Shown: positions 1 through 7,887 of the stretch, in pieces | Layout: every line of letters begins with the position of its first letter | Numbering within the stretch: position 1 is the first letter of the stretch | Assembly: GCF_014395425.1 (NCBI RefSeq) | Contig: NZ_CP060711.1 | Span: 930,001-994,000 of the forward strand | From: Thermomonas brevis | GTDB lineage: Bacteria; Pseudomonadota; Gammaproteobacteria; Xanthomonadales; Xanthomonadaceae | Direction of reading: 5' to 3' | DNA: 64,000 nt | Notes under the pieces: model-generated | What the model was told of the DNA's origin: nothing | Database searches by the model: none | Seen by the model: only the letters and a program-made list of their open reading frames with translations | Made by a program: the position numbers and the translations under genes

Positions 1-1626
1 GATGATCTGCGCGCCGATCGCGGCCTGGATCGCCACGTCGAACATCTGCCGGGGAATCAGGTCCTTCATCTTCTCGGTCAGTTCGCGGCCGCGTCGATCC
101 GCGTGCGAGCGGTGCACGATGATCGACAGCGCATCGACGCGGTCGCCGTTGATCAGCGTGTCCACGCGCACGAACGGGCCGGCGTCGAAGCGCAGGAAGT
201 GGTAGTCCAGCGAGGCGTAGCCGCGGCTCACCGACTTCAGCTTGTCGAAGAAGTCCAGCACCACCTCGGCCATCGGCAGCTCGTAGCTGATCTGCACCTG
301 GCTGGCCATGTAGGTGATGCCGATCTGCACGCCGCGCTTTTCCTCGCACAGCTTGATGATGTTGCCGATGTAGGCTTCGGGCGTGAGGATGTTGGCGCGG
401 ATGATCGGCTCGCGGATCTCCTGCACCTGATTGATCGGCGGCAGTTTGGCCGGGTTGTCCATCGGCACGGTGCTGCCGTCGGTCTTGAGCACCTCGTAGA
501 TCACCGTCGGCGCGGTGCTGATGAGGTTGAGGTCGTACTCGCGCTCCAGCCGCTCCTGCACGATCTCCATGTGCAGCATGCCGAGGAAGCCGCAGCGGAA
601 GCCGAAGCCCATCGCCTCCGAGCTTTCGGGCTCGAAGCGCAGCGCGGCGTCGTTCAGGCGCAGCTTGTCCAGCGCCTCGCGCAGCGCCGGGTAGTCCTCG
701 GCGTCGACTGGGAACAGGCCGGCGAACACGCGCGGCTGCATTTCCTGGAAGCCGGGCAGCGGCTTGGGTGCGGGATCGCCGGCCAGGGTGAGCGTGTCGC
801 CCACCGGCGCGCCGTGCACGTCCTTGATCGAGGCGGTGATCCAGCCCACTTCGCCGGCGCGCAGCACCGGCAGCACCTTGCGCTTGGGCGTGAACACGCC
901 GACCGCATCGACCTGGTGGGTGCGGCCGGTGCTCATCACCAGCATCTTGTCGCCGGGCTTCAGCTCGCCCTGCATCACGCGCACCAGCGAGACCACGCCG
1001 AGGTAGTTGTCGAACCACGAATCGATGATCAGCGCCTGCAGCTTGTCGGTGTCGCGCGGCCGCGGCGGCGGGATGCGCTGGACGATGGCTTCCAGCACGT
1101 CGCCGACGTTCAATCCGGTCTTGGCGGAGATCGCCACCGCGTCGGCGGCGTCGATGCCGATGACGGCCTCGATCTCCTCCTTCACCTTGTCGATGTCGGC
1201 GGTCGGCAGGTCGATCTTGTTCAGCACCGGCACCACTTCCAGGCCCTGCTCCACCGCGGTGTAGCAATTGGCGACGGACTGCGCCTCCACGCCCTGCGCG
1301 GCATCGACCACCAGCAGCGCGCCCTCGCAGGCGGCCAGCGAGCGGCTGACTTCGTAGCTGAAGTCGACGTGGCCGGGGGTGTCGATGAAGTTCAGGAAGT
1401 AGGTATTGCCGTCCTTCGCCTTGTACGGCAGGGAAACGGACTGCGCCTTGATGGTGATGCCGCGCTCGCGCTCGATCGGGTTGGAGTCGAGCACCTGCGC
1501 TTCCATCTCGCGCGCCTGCAGCCCGCCGCAAAGCTGGATGATGCGGTCGGCGAGGGTCGACTTGCCGTGGTCGACGTGGGCGATGATGGAGAAGTTGCGG
1601 ATGAACCGCATCGCGTCGTGCTGCAT
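1..1626 (-). CDS. lepA: Elongation factor 4 (LepA), 3' end outside the window
   Basis: Ribosome-associated translational GTPase that back-translocates stalled ribosomes. The visible 542 codons cover most of a protein normally near 600 residues; the C-terminal end is cut by the window edge. The GTPase signature is seen as [14 protein letters not shown] near residue 15, the switch region as ERGITIKAQ, then DTPGHVDF and the specificity motif NKIDLP. The start ATG at 1626 gives [15 protein letters not shown]; an in-frame ATG at 1611 is the alternative. It lies downstream of mucD on the same strand, the usual xanthomonad order, and lepB would be expected next. Family identity is certain from the motifs; the start choice is inferred. 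Confidence 0.97.
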   Translation of the reverse strand, partial: MQHDAMRFIRNFSIIAHVDHGKSTLADRIIQLCGGLQAREMEAQVLDSNPIERERGITIKAQSVSLPYKAKDGNTYFLNFIDTPGHVDFSYEVSRSLAACEGALLVVDAAQGVEAQSVANCYTAVEQGLEVVPVLNKIDLPTADIDKVKEEIEAVIGIDAADAVAISAKTGLNVGDVLEAIVQRIPPPRPRDTDKLQALIIDSWFDNYLGVVSLVRVMQGELKPGDKMLVMSTGRTHQVDAVGVFTPKRKVLPVLRAGEVGWITASIKDVHGAPVGDTLTLAGDPAPKPLPGFQEMQPRVFAGLFPVDAEDYPALREALDKLRLNDAALRFEPESSEAMGFGFRCGFLGMLHMEIVQERLEREYDLNLISTAPTVIYEVLKTDGSTVPMDNPAKLPPINQVQEIREPIIRANILTPEAYIGNIIKLCEEKRGVQIGITYMASQVQISYELPMAEVVLDFFDKLKSVSRGYASLDYHFLRFDAGPFVRVDTLINGDRVDALSIIVHRSHADRRGRELTEKMKDLIPRQMFDVAIQAAIGAQII

Positions 1627-1752
1627 GGGGGACCGTGCTGTGGGCGGCGACGGCGGCGGGAGCGCAGCCTGTCGTGAAGTGAGCCGTTCATTATCGCACA
1701 GCCCCGCCCGCGCCTTGCCGGGGCGCGGGCGTCACCGGGGCGGCCCGGCGGA

Positions 1753-3318
1753 TCAGCCTTCCGCCGGGTTGACCGTGACGTAGCGAGTGCCGCCGCCGCG
1801 CCGCACCAGCAGCATCACCGGCTTGCCGGTGCCGGCCGCCTTGAGCTGGGCGTTCAGCGCCGCGGCGCTGCCGACGTCGTTGCGGCCCACGGCCAAAATC
1901 ACGTCGCCCGGCCGCAGTTCGGCCTCGCGCGCGGCCTGCCCGTCGATGCGGGCGATCAGCACGCCTTCGCCTGGCTGCAGGCCCAGGCGGCTGCGCTGCT
2001 GCGCGGTCAAATCCTGGCCGACAATGCCCAGCGCGTTGGCCTGCGCGGGAGCGGCGGGCTTCTCGCTGTCGCGCGGCGCGGCGCCGCCGGCCGACGCGAC
2101 GGCGTCCTCATCCAGCGCGGTCAGCGTGGCGGTCAGGGTGCGCGGCTTGCCGTCGCGGATCACGTCCATCGTGACCTTCGAACCGGGCGCCATCGCACCG
2201 ATGATCGGCGGCAGGTCGCTGTATTCGTTGATGGCCTGGCCGTTGACGCTGCGGATCACGTCGAGGCGCTGCACGCCCGCCTTTTCGGCCGGGCCGCCCG
2301 CGACGACTTCCTGCACCAGCGCGCCGCGCGCGTCCGGCAGGTTCAGCGCACGGGCATCGTCGCGCTGCATCGGCTGCATCACGATGCCGAGCTGCCCGCG
2401 CGTCACCTTGCCGGTCGCCTTGAGCTGCTGCACCGCGCTCATCGCCACGTCGATCGGGATGGCGAAGCTGACGCCCATGTAGCCGCCGGAATTGCTGAAG
2501 ATCTGCGAATTGATGCCGACCACCTGGCCGCGCGTGTCCAGCAGCGGGCCGCCGGAATTGCCGCGGTTGATCGCCACGTCGGTCTGGATGAACGGCACGT
2601 AGCGCTGGTCGGCGGCCGGGTTGGCGCGGCCCACCGCGCTGACGATGCCGGCGGTGACCGAATGGTCGAGCCCGAACGGCGAGCCGATCGCCACCACCCA
2701 CTGGCCGGGCTTCAGCGTCTTGGAATCGCCGACGCGCAGGGTCGGCAGGCCGGTCGCGGCGATCTTGAGCAGGGCGACGTCGGACGCCTCGTCGCTGCCC
2801 ACCACCTTGGCGGTGAACTCGCGGCGGTCGGACAGCTTGATGCGCACGGTGTCGGCGCCGTCGATCACGTGGTGGTTGGTCAGCACGTAGCCGTCGGGCG
2901 AAATGATGAAGCCGGTGCCCAGCGAGGTGCCGCGCGGGCGCGCGTTGGGCATGCCGGGCATGCCCGGCATCGGGGTCATGCCCGGGCCGAAGAAGCGGCG
3001 GAAGAACTCGGGGATCTCGTCGTCGCCCTCGCCTTGATCGTCGTCCGGCATCTGCTGGTCGCGGCGCGCCTGCGCGGCGGGCTGCGGCTTGCTGCCGATC
3101 TCGGCCTGCACGCTGACCACCGCCGGGCCGACCTGGTCCACCAGCCGGGTGAAGTCCGGCAGGCCCACCACCAGCTCGGGCGCGGGCGTGGCGGGCTGCG
3201 TCGCCAATGGGGTCTGCGCGTTGGCGGGGGTCTGCCCGCTGCAGGCGCCGACGCCGGCCACGGCCAGCGCCGTCGTCAGCAGCAGGGGACGCAGGAAGGA
3301 AAGGCGGTTGGCAGGCAT
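1753..3318 (-). CDS. mucD: DegP/MucD-family periplasmic serine endoprotease
   Basis: HtrA-type protease and chaperone that clears misfolded envelope proteins. The 521-residue protein begins with an export signal ending in VGVGAC, where the Cys could be a lipidation site although the lipobox is not ideal. The catalytic triad is visible as TNHHVID (His), SDVALLKI (Asp) and GNSGGPLL (Ser), followed by two PDZ domains near residues 290-380 and 430-515. A Pro/Gln/Asp-rich stretch with MPGMPGMP precedes the protease core. It is third in the rpoE-rseA-mucD operon, which fits a role in the sigma-E envelope stress response. Confidence 0.95.
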   Translation of the reverse strand: MPANRLSFLRPLLLTTALAVAGVGACSGQTPANAQTPLATQPATPAPELVVGLPDFTRLVDQVGPAVVSVQAEIGSKPQPAAQARRDQQMPDDDQGEGDDEIPEFFRRFFGPGMTPMPGMPGMPNARPRGTSLGTGFIISPDGYVLTNHHVIDGADTVRIKLSDRREFTAKVVGSDEASDVALLKIAATGLPTLRVGDSKTLKPGQWVVAIGSPFGLDHSVTAGIVSAVGRANPAADQRYVPFIQTDVAINRGNSGGPLLDTRGQVVGINSQIFSNSGGYMGVSFAIPIDVAMSAVQQLKATGKVTRGQLGIVMQPMQRDDARALNLPDARGALVQEVVAGGPAEKAGVQRLDVIRSVNGQAINEYSDLPPIIGAMAPGSKVTMDVIRDGKPRTLTATLTALDEDAVASAGGAAPRDSEKPAAPAQANALGIVGQDLTAQQRSRLGLQPGEGVLIARIDGQAAREAELRPGDVILAVGRNDVGSAAALNAQLKAAGTGKPVMLLVRRGGGTRYVTVNPAEG

Positions 3319-3397
3319 GGGGACTACATCCTCTTCGCGTGGACGGGACTGCGGAACAAATTCGGGAAGGGGGGCGCGCCAGGCGCGCCGGCCCGGC

Positions 3398-4288
3398 TTA
3401 GGGCTGCGGCTGCGCCTCGGCGGAGGCTTCGCCCTGCGCGGGCGGCGCGGCGTCCGCCTGCGTCGGCTTGCGCCCGGACGACAGCGTCGGCGGCGCGCCG
3501 AACACCGGCGGCGCGAACGGGTTGTCGGCGGCGCGCGGCAGATGTTCGCCGAAGCCCACGGTCAGGCCGCTGCTGCCGCCGTACTGCGACAGGATCGAAC
3601 GCGGCCACGGGCGGGTGACGATTTCGGATGCCGGCGGATCGACGTGCAGCTCCACCGCGGGCGTGCGTTGTTGCTCGGCGACGAGTTCTGGCGCGGCTGC
3701 CGGTGCGGCGGCGGGCCGTGCGGAGCGCGCCGGCGTCCGGCGCACCGGCTTGGCGGCGACCGCCACCGCGGCGGCCAGCATGGCCGGCGCTTCGGCCAGC
3801 GGCGCGGAGGGTTGCGGCTGCGGCGCTTTCGGTGAAGCGGGCGAGGACGGCGGATTCGCCGCCAGTTGCACGGCCGGCGCGGCATCGCCCTGCGGCGATT
3901 GCGGGCGTTCCAGTTGCGGGCGCGCCATCAGCGCCACCACCGCGAGCGCGGCGGCCATCGCGGCGCCGCCGCCCCAGCGCAGCCAGGCGGGACGACGCGC
4001 GGCGGGCTGCGGCGCGGCGACGCTTTCGCCGTGCAGCGCCGCGGCGACGCGCTCGGCGAAATCGTTGGGCAGGCGATGCGCCGGGGCCAGCCCGCGCATC
4101 GCGTCGCCGGCGATGCGCCAGCGCTCCCAGCAGCCGGCCAGCGGCGCGTCGTGCTGCAGGCGGCGCAGCAGGAACCGGGTCTGGTCCTCCGGCAATGCGC
4201 CGTCCATCAGCGCCGAGAGCTGCTCGCGGCTGCTGAGCTGGGTGAGGTCGATGCAGTGGCGGTCGGTATCGGTAGTCATCGGCGTCAT
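3398..4288 (-). CDS. rseA: Anti-sigma-E factor RseA
   Basis: Predicted single-pass inner-membrane protein that binds and restrains RpoE until cleaved under envelope stress. The 296-residue product has an N-terminal RseA-like domain (SSREQLSALMDGALPEDQ, residues 19-36) and one hydrophobic segment near residues 103-123. A long Ala/Pro-rich periplasmic tail follows. Its ATG overlaps the rpoE stop codon as ATGA, implying translational coupling and matched amounts of sigma and anti-sigma factor. The tail is low-complexity and poorly conserved, so the assignment rests on the N-terminal domain, the topology and the operon position. No rseB is present between it and mucD. Confidence 0.9.
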   Translation of the reverse strand: MTPMTTDTDRHCIDLTQLSSREQLSALMDGALPEDQTRFLLRRLQHDAPLAGCWERWRIAGDAMRGLAPAHRLPNDFAERVAAALHGESVAAPQPAARRPAWLRWGGGAAMAAALAVVALMARPQLERPQSPQGDAAPAVQLAANPPSSPASPKAPQPQPSAPLAEAPAMLAAAVAVAAKPVRRTPARSARPAAAPAAAPELVAEQQRTPAVELHVDPPASEIVTRPWPRSILSQYGGSSGLTVGFGEHLPRAADNPFAPPVFGAPPTLSSGRKPTQADAAPPAQGEASAEAQPQP

Positions 4289-4905
4289 GATGCGTACGAG
4301 CGCTTCGGCAAGGGGTCGTGGTCCAGCAGGGGCCGCATGCGGGCGTCGATCGCCTCGCGCGCGCGGAAGATGCGCGAACGCACCGTCCCGATCGGGCAGC
4401 CCATGCGTTCTGCGATCTCTTCGTAACTCATGCCCTCCACTTCGCGGAGGGTGATCGCGTCGCGCAGGTCCTGCGGCAGTTCTTCGACCGCGGACAGCAC
4501 GGTTTGTTCCAGCTGCTGGCGCATCAGCTCGCGCTCCGGCGTGTCGTTGTCGCGCAGGCGCAGGCCGGATTCGAACTGCTCGGCGTCCTCGATCTCGATG
4601 TCCTCGCCGGGCGGGCGGCGGTTGTGCGAGGCCAGATGGTTCTTGGCGGTGTTCACCGCGATCCGGTGCAGCCAGGTGGAGAACTGCGCGTCGCCGCGGA
4701 ACCCGCCGATGGCGCGGTAGGCGCGGATGAAGGTGTCCTGGGCCACGTCCTGCACTTCCGCCCAGTCGTGGACGTAGCGCGAGATCACCGCGGCGACGCG
4801 GTGCTGGTACTTGCGCACCAGCAGGTCGAACGCGGCGCCGTCGCCGCGCTGCACCCGCGCCACCAGATCCTGATCCAGCGCTTCCGACACCCGATCCTCC
4901 GCCAT
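4285..4905 (-). CDS. rpoE: RNA polymerase sigma factor RpoE
   Basis: Extracytoplasmic-function sigma factor of 206 residues. Region 2 is seen as AFDLLVRKYQHRVAAVISRY and the -10-recognising DVAQDTFIRAYRAIGGFRG near residues 53-72. Region 4 has the helix-turn-helix GMSYEEIAERMGCPIGTVRSRIFRARE near residues 157-183. It heads the operon with rseA and mucD. The start ATG at 4905 gives MAEDRVSEALDQDLV; nothing upstream in frame resembles the family. A sequence matching the sigma-E consensus lies just upstream, so the gene probably drives its own transcription. Confidence 0.97.
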   Translation of the reverse strand: MAEDRVSEALDQDLVARVQRGDGAAFDLLVRKYQHRVAAVISRYVHDWAEVQDVAQDTFIRAYRAIGGFRGDAQFSTWLHRIAVNTAKNHLASHNRRPPGEDIEIEDAEQFESGLRLRDNDTPERELMRQQLEQTVLSAVEELPQDLRDAITLREVEGMSYEEIAERMGCPIGTVRSRIFRAREAIDARMRPLLDHDPLPKRSYAS

Positions 4906-4949
4906 TTGCGCCGCGCCTCGCAGGTTGGGCCCGGTCGCTTCCGGGCGGG

Positions 4950-4977
4950 TGTGACAGGAATACGCCGGGAAAGTTCC
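4950..4977 (-). promoter_or_regulatory. Predicted sigma-E promoter of rpoE
   Basis: Reading the minus strand, GGAACTT (4977-4971) is followed by a 15-base spacer and GTCACA (4955-4950). This matches the enterobacterial RpoE consensus GGAACTT-N15-GTCNNA. The predicted start of transcription near 4943 leaves a leader of about 38 bases before the rpoE ATG. The motif is seen directly; autoregulation is inferred. Confidence 0.7.
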
Positions 4978-5068
4978 GCGACACCCGGATGAGGTGAAGG
5001 CGTTTAGACAAGTATTCAAGTTTTCGCGGGCTACGATAGCCGCTTCCCCAGGTTCGGATGGCAACCCC

Positions 5069-7135
5069 ATGGCCGCAAACGGTTTCGACGGACTCCGCCT
5101 TCGCCACTGGACGCCCGAGCGCCGCGACGACGGCGTGCTGGTGCTGTACTTCGATCGCGCCGACGCGCCGGTCAACGCGTTCTCGCAGGACGCGCTGATC
5201 GAGCTGGGCGAGGCGCTGGAGCGCATCGCCATCGAACCGCCGAAGGCGCTGGTGATCGCCTCCGGCAAGAGCAGCGGCTTCATCGCCGGGGCCGACCTGA
5301 AGGAGTTCCAGGAGTTCGACCGCCGCGGCACCGTCAACGACGCGATCCGCCGCGGCCAGGACACCTTCCAGACGCTGGCGACGCTGCCCTGCCCCACGGC
5401 CGCGGCGATCCACGGCTTCTGCATGGGCGGCGGCACCGAGATTTCGCTGGCCTGCCGCTACCGCGTCGCCAGCAGCGACGTCTCCACCCGGATCGGTCTG
5501 CCGGAAACCCAGCTCGGCATCTTCCCCGGCTGGGGCGGCAGCGCGCGCCTGCCGCGCCTCGTCGGCGCGCCGGCGGCGATGGACATGATGCTGACCGGCC
5601 GCGCGCTGTCGGCGAAGGCCGCGCGCGCGATCGGGCTGGTGGACAAGGTGGTGGAGCCGGCGCAGCTGATCGACGACGCCGCCGCGCTGGCGCTGAAAGG
5701 CACCGTGCGGCCGTTCAAGCAGCGCGCGCTGGGCTGGCTCACCAACACCTTCGTCGCGCGCAAGCTGCTGGCGCCGCAAATGGCCAAGCAGGTCGCGCGC
5801 AAGGCGCCCAAGGCGTTCTATCCCGCACCCTACGCGTTGATTTCGACGTGGGAACGCAGCGGCGGCGGCGGCATCCGCACACGCCTCGACGCCGAACGCC
5901 GCGCGGTGGTGAAGCTGGCCGGCACGCCGACCGCGCGCAACCTGATCCGCATCTTCTTCCTCACCGAACGCCTGAAGGCGCTGGGCAAGGGCGAGTCCGG
6001 CATCGCGCGCGTGCACGTGGTCGGCGCGGGCGTGATGGGCGGCGACATCGCCGCGTTCGCCGCTTACAAAGGCTTCGAGGTGACGCTGCAAGACCGCGAG
6101 CAGCGCTTCATCGACGGCGCGCTGCAACGCGCGCAAACACTGTTCGAGAAGAAAGTGAAGGACGAAAGCAAGCGCCCGGCGGTGGCGGCGCGGCTGAAGT
6201 CCGACCTCGACGGCGCGGGCGTGAACGAGGCCGATCTGGTCATCGAAGCGATCATCGAAAATCCGGAAGCCAAGCGCGAGCTGTACCAGTCGGTCGAACC
6301 GCACATGAAGGCGGACGCATTGCTGACCACCAACACCTCGTCGATCCCGCTGGACGAACTGCGCGAACACATCGCGCGCCCGGCCTTGTTCGCCGGCCTG
6401 CACTACTTCAACCCGGTGGCACAGATGCCGCTGGTGGAAATCATCCGCCACGATGGTATGGCCGCCGAGACCGAACGCCGGCTGGCCGCGTTCTGCAAGG
6501 CGCTGGGCAAGTTCCCGGTGCCGGTGGCCGGCACGCCGGGTTTCCTGGTCAACCGGGTGCTGTTCCCGTACATGCTGGAGGCCGCCACCGCCTACGCCGA
6601 AGGCATTCCCGGCCCGGTCATCGACAAGGCGGCGACGCGCTTCGGCATGCCGATGGGGCCGATCGAACTGCTCGACACCGTCGGCCTGGACGTGGCCGCC
6701 AGCGTCGGCCGCGAGCTTGCACCCTTCCTGGGCCTCGACGTACCGGCGGCGCTGGCGACGGTCGAGGCCGGCAAGCGCGGCAAGAAGGACGGCCAGGGCA
6801 TCTACAAATGGGAGAACGGCAAGGCGGTGAAACCGGAACTGCCGGCGGGCTTTGTTGCGCCCGATGACCTGGAAGACCGCCTGATCCTGCCGCTGCTCAA
6901 CGAAGCGGTGGCCTGCCTGCACGACGGCGTGGTCAGCGACGCCGACCTGCTGGACGCCGGCGTGATCTTCGGCACCGGCTTCGCCCCGTTCCGCGGCGGC
7001 CCGATCCAGCATATCCGCGCCGTCGGCGCCGACGCGCTGCTGGTGCGGCTGGAAGCGCTGCGGGCGAAATACGGGCAGCGCTTCGCCCCGCGCGCCGGCT
7101 GGGACAGCCCGGCGCTGCGCGAGCCGACGGCGTAA
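5069..7135 (+). CDS. Bifunctional enoyl-CoA hydratase / 3-hydroxyacyl-CoA dehydrogenase (FadB/FadJ type)
   Basis: Alpha subunit of the fatty-acid beta-oxidation complex, hydrating enoyl-CoA and oxidising the 3-hydroxyacyl product. The 688-residue chain has an N-terminal crotonase domain with the oxyanion-hole segment SGFIAGADLKEF and the catalytic-loop region IGLPETQLGIFPGWGG. A Rossmann NAD site follows at about residue 315 (VHVVGAGVMGGDIAAFAA). The dehydrogenase signature LHYFNPVAQMPLVEII and a C-terminal 3HCDH domain with TVGLDVAASV come next. The start ATG at 5069 gives MAANGFDGLRL; a GTG at 4994 would add 25 residues but overlaps the rpoE promoter. No fadA is adjacent, so whether it is FadB or FadJ is left open. 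Confidence 0.92.
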   Translation: MAANGFDGLRLRHWTPERRDDGVLVLYFDRADAPVNAFSQDALIELGEALERIAIEPPKALVIASGKSSGFIAGADLKEFQEFDRRGTVNDAIRRGQDTFQTLATLPCPTAAAIHGFCMGGGTEISLACRYRVASSDVSTRIGLPETQLGIFPGWGGSARLPRLVGAPAAMDMMLTGRALSAKAARAIGLVDKVVEPAQLIDDAAALALKGTVRPFKQRALGWLTNTFVARKLLAPQMAKQVARKAPKAFYPAPYALISTWERSGGGGIRTRLDAERRAVVKLAGTPTARNLIRIFFLTERLKALGKGESGIARVHVVGAGVMGGDIAAFAAYKGFEVTLQDREQRFIDGALQRAQTLFEKKVKDESKRPAVAARLKSDLDGAGVNEADLVIEAIIENPEAKRELYQSVEPHMKADALLTTNTSSIPLDELREHIARPALFAGLHYFNPVAQMPLVEIIRHDGMAAETERRLAAFCKALGKFPVPVAGTPGFLVNRVLFPYMLEAATAYAEGIPGPVIDKAATRFGMPMGPIELLDTVGLDVAASVGRELAPFLGLDVPAALATVEAGKRGKKDGQGIYKWENGKAVKPELPAGFVAPDDLEDRLILPLLNEAVACLHDGVVSDADLLDAGVIFGTGFAPFRGGPIQHIRAVGADALLVRLEALRAKYGQRFAPRAGWDSPALREPTA

Positions 7136-7197
7136 GCCGACTCCGCGCCCGGACTCCGGGCGTACAGTGGCGGCTGCGACGAAACCGCGGAGCCGCC

Positions 7198-7587
7198 ATG
7201 CATCCCGACACCCTGGCCTACAACGATGCGCAATCGCCGGACGACAAGGCGATCTGCGACCTGCTGGCGCGCGAAATCGAACAGACATTGCCGGATGCCG
7301 AAAACAAGGTCTGGCACCGGCATCCCGTCTGGTTCCTCGACGGCAATCCGGTCGTGGGCTACGGCAAGCTGAAATCCTGCATCCGCCTGCTGTTCTGGAG
7401 CGGGCAATCCTTCGACGAAGCCGGCCTGCAAAACGAAGGCAGCTTCAAGGCGGCCGAGGCGCGCTATACCGCTGCCGCACAGGTGGATGTCGAGGCCTTG
7501 CGGCGCTGGCTGATCAAGGCACGCGACATCCAGTGGGACTACAAGCACATCGTCAAGCGCAAGGGCAGGCTGGAACGCATCCGCTGA
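7198..7587 (+). CDS. DUF1801 domain protein
   Basis: Small cytosolic protein of 129 residues. It resembles DUF1801 (YdhG-like) proteins: the patterns VWHRHPVWFLDGNPVVGYG, KSCIRLLFWSGQSF and RWLIKARDIQWDYKHIVKRKG fit the family's compact alpha/beta fold. The biochemical function is unknown. It sits 62 bases after the beta-oxidation gene on the same strand but shares no obvious role, so co-transcription is only possible. Confidence 0.75.
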   Translation: MHPDTLAYNDAQSPDDKAICDLLAREIEQTLPDAENKVWHRHPVWFLDGNPVVGYGKLKSCIRLLFWSGQSFDEAGLQNEGSFKAAEARYTAAAQVDVEALRRWLIKARDIQWDYKHIVKRKGRLERIR

Positions 7588-7596
7588 ACCGCGCCT

Positions 7597-7887
7597 TCAG
7601 GCATGCGTGAGCCGCCCTCGACGCATGCGCCGCAGTTCGCGGATGCCGAAGGCGATGGCGGCCAGAGCGGCGTCGAGACTCGCTACCGCCACGACGGCTT
7701 CTCCGCCTTGCGCCGGCATGCCGGGCGCGATCGTCACCAGCGTTGTATCGCAGGCGATCGCCGCGCCGACCAATGCCGCGGCGGTCAGCAGGATCGCGAT
7801 TGCGGTGGTCTCAGATTTTTCATGCTTCGAATCTCCAGCAGTGATGCGAGTCGGATGGGCATCAGCGCTTCGACAGCAGGTCGGCAT
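7597..7887 (-). CDS. Small predicted membrane protein, possibly frameshifted start
   Basis: Open frame of up to 96 codons with two hydrophobic stretches (TAIAILLTAAALVGAAIA and AVVAVASLDAALAAIAFGI), suggesting a two-helix membrane protein. No family recognised. The ATG at 7887 overlaps the end of the S9 peptidase gene and encodes an implausible Cys-rich leader. A better start, ATG at 7823 preceded by GGAG nine bases upstream, lies in another frame and runs into a stop after 12 codons. It would join the hydrophobic frame if the A5 run right after ATG had one more base. The gene is therefore either started elsewhere, frameshifted, or affected by a homopolymer error. Confidence 0.4.
   Translation of the reverse strand: MPTCCRSADAHPTRITAGDSKHEKSETTAIAILLTAAALVGAAIACDTTLVTIAPGMPAQGGEAVVAVASLDAALAAIAFGIRELRRMRRGRLTHA

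Noticed and set aside
103..1677. Long plus-strand open frame of 524 codons
   Set aside because: It is antisense to lepA and its translation is His/Asp/Val-rich with no motif; a GC-rich shadow frame.
3398..7288. Very long minus-strand frame of 1296 codons
   Set aside because: Only its last 296 codons (rseA) are real; the rest is antisense to the beta-oxidation gene and out of frame with rpoE.
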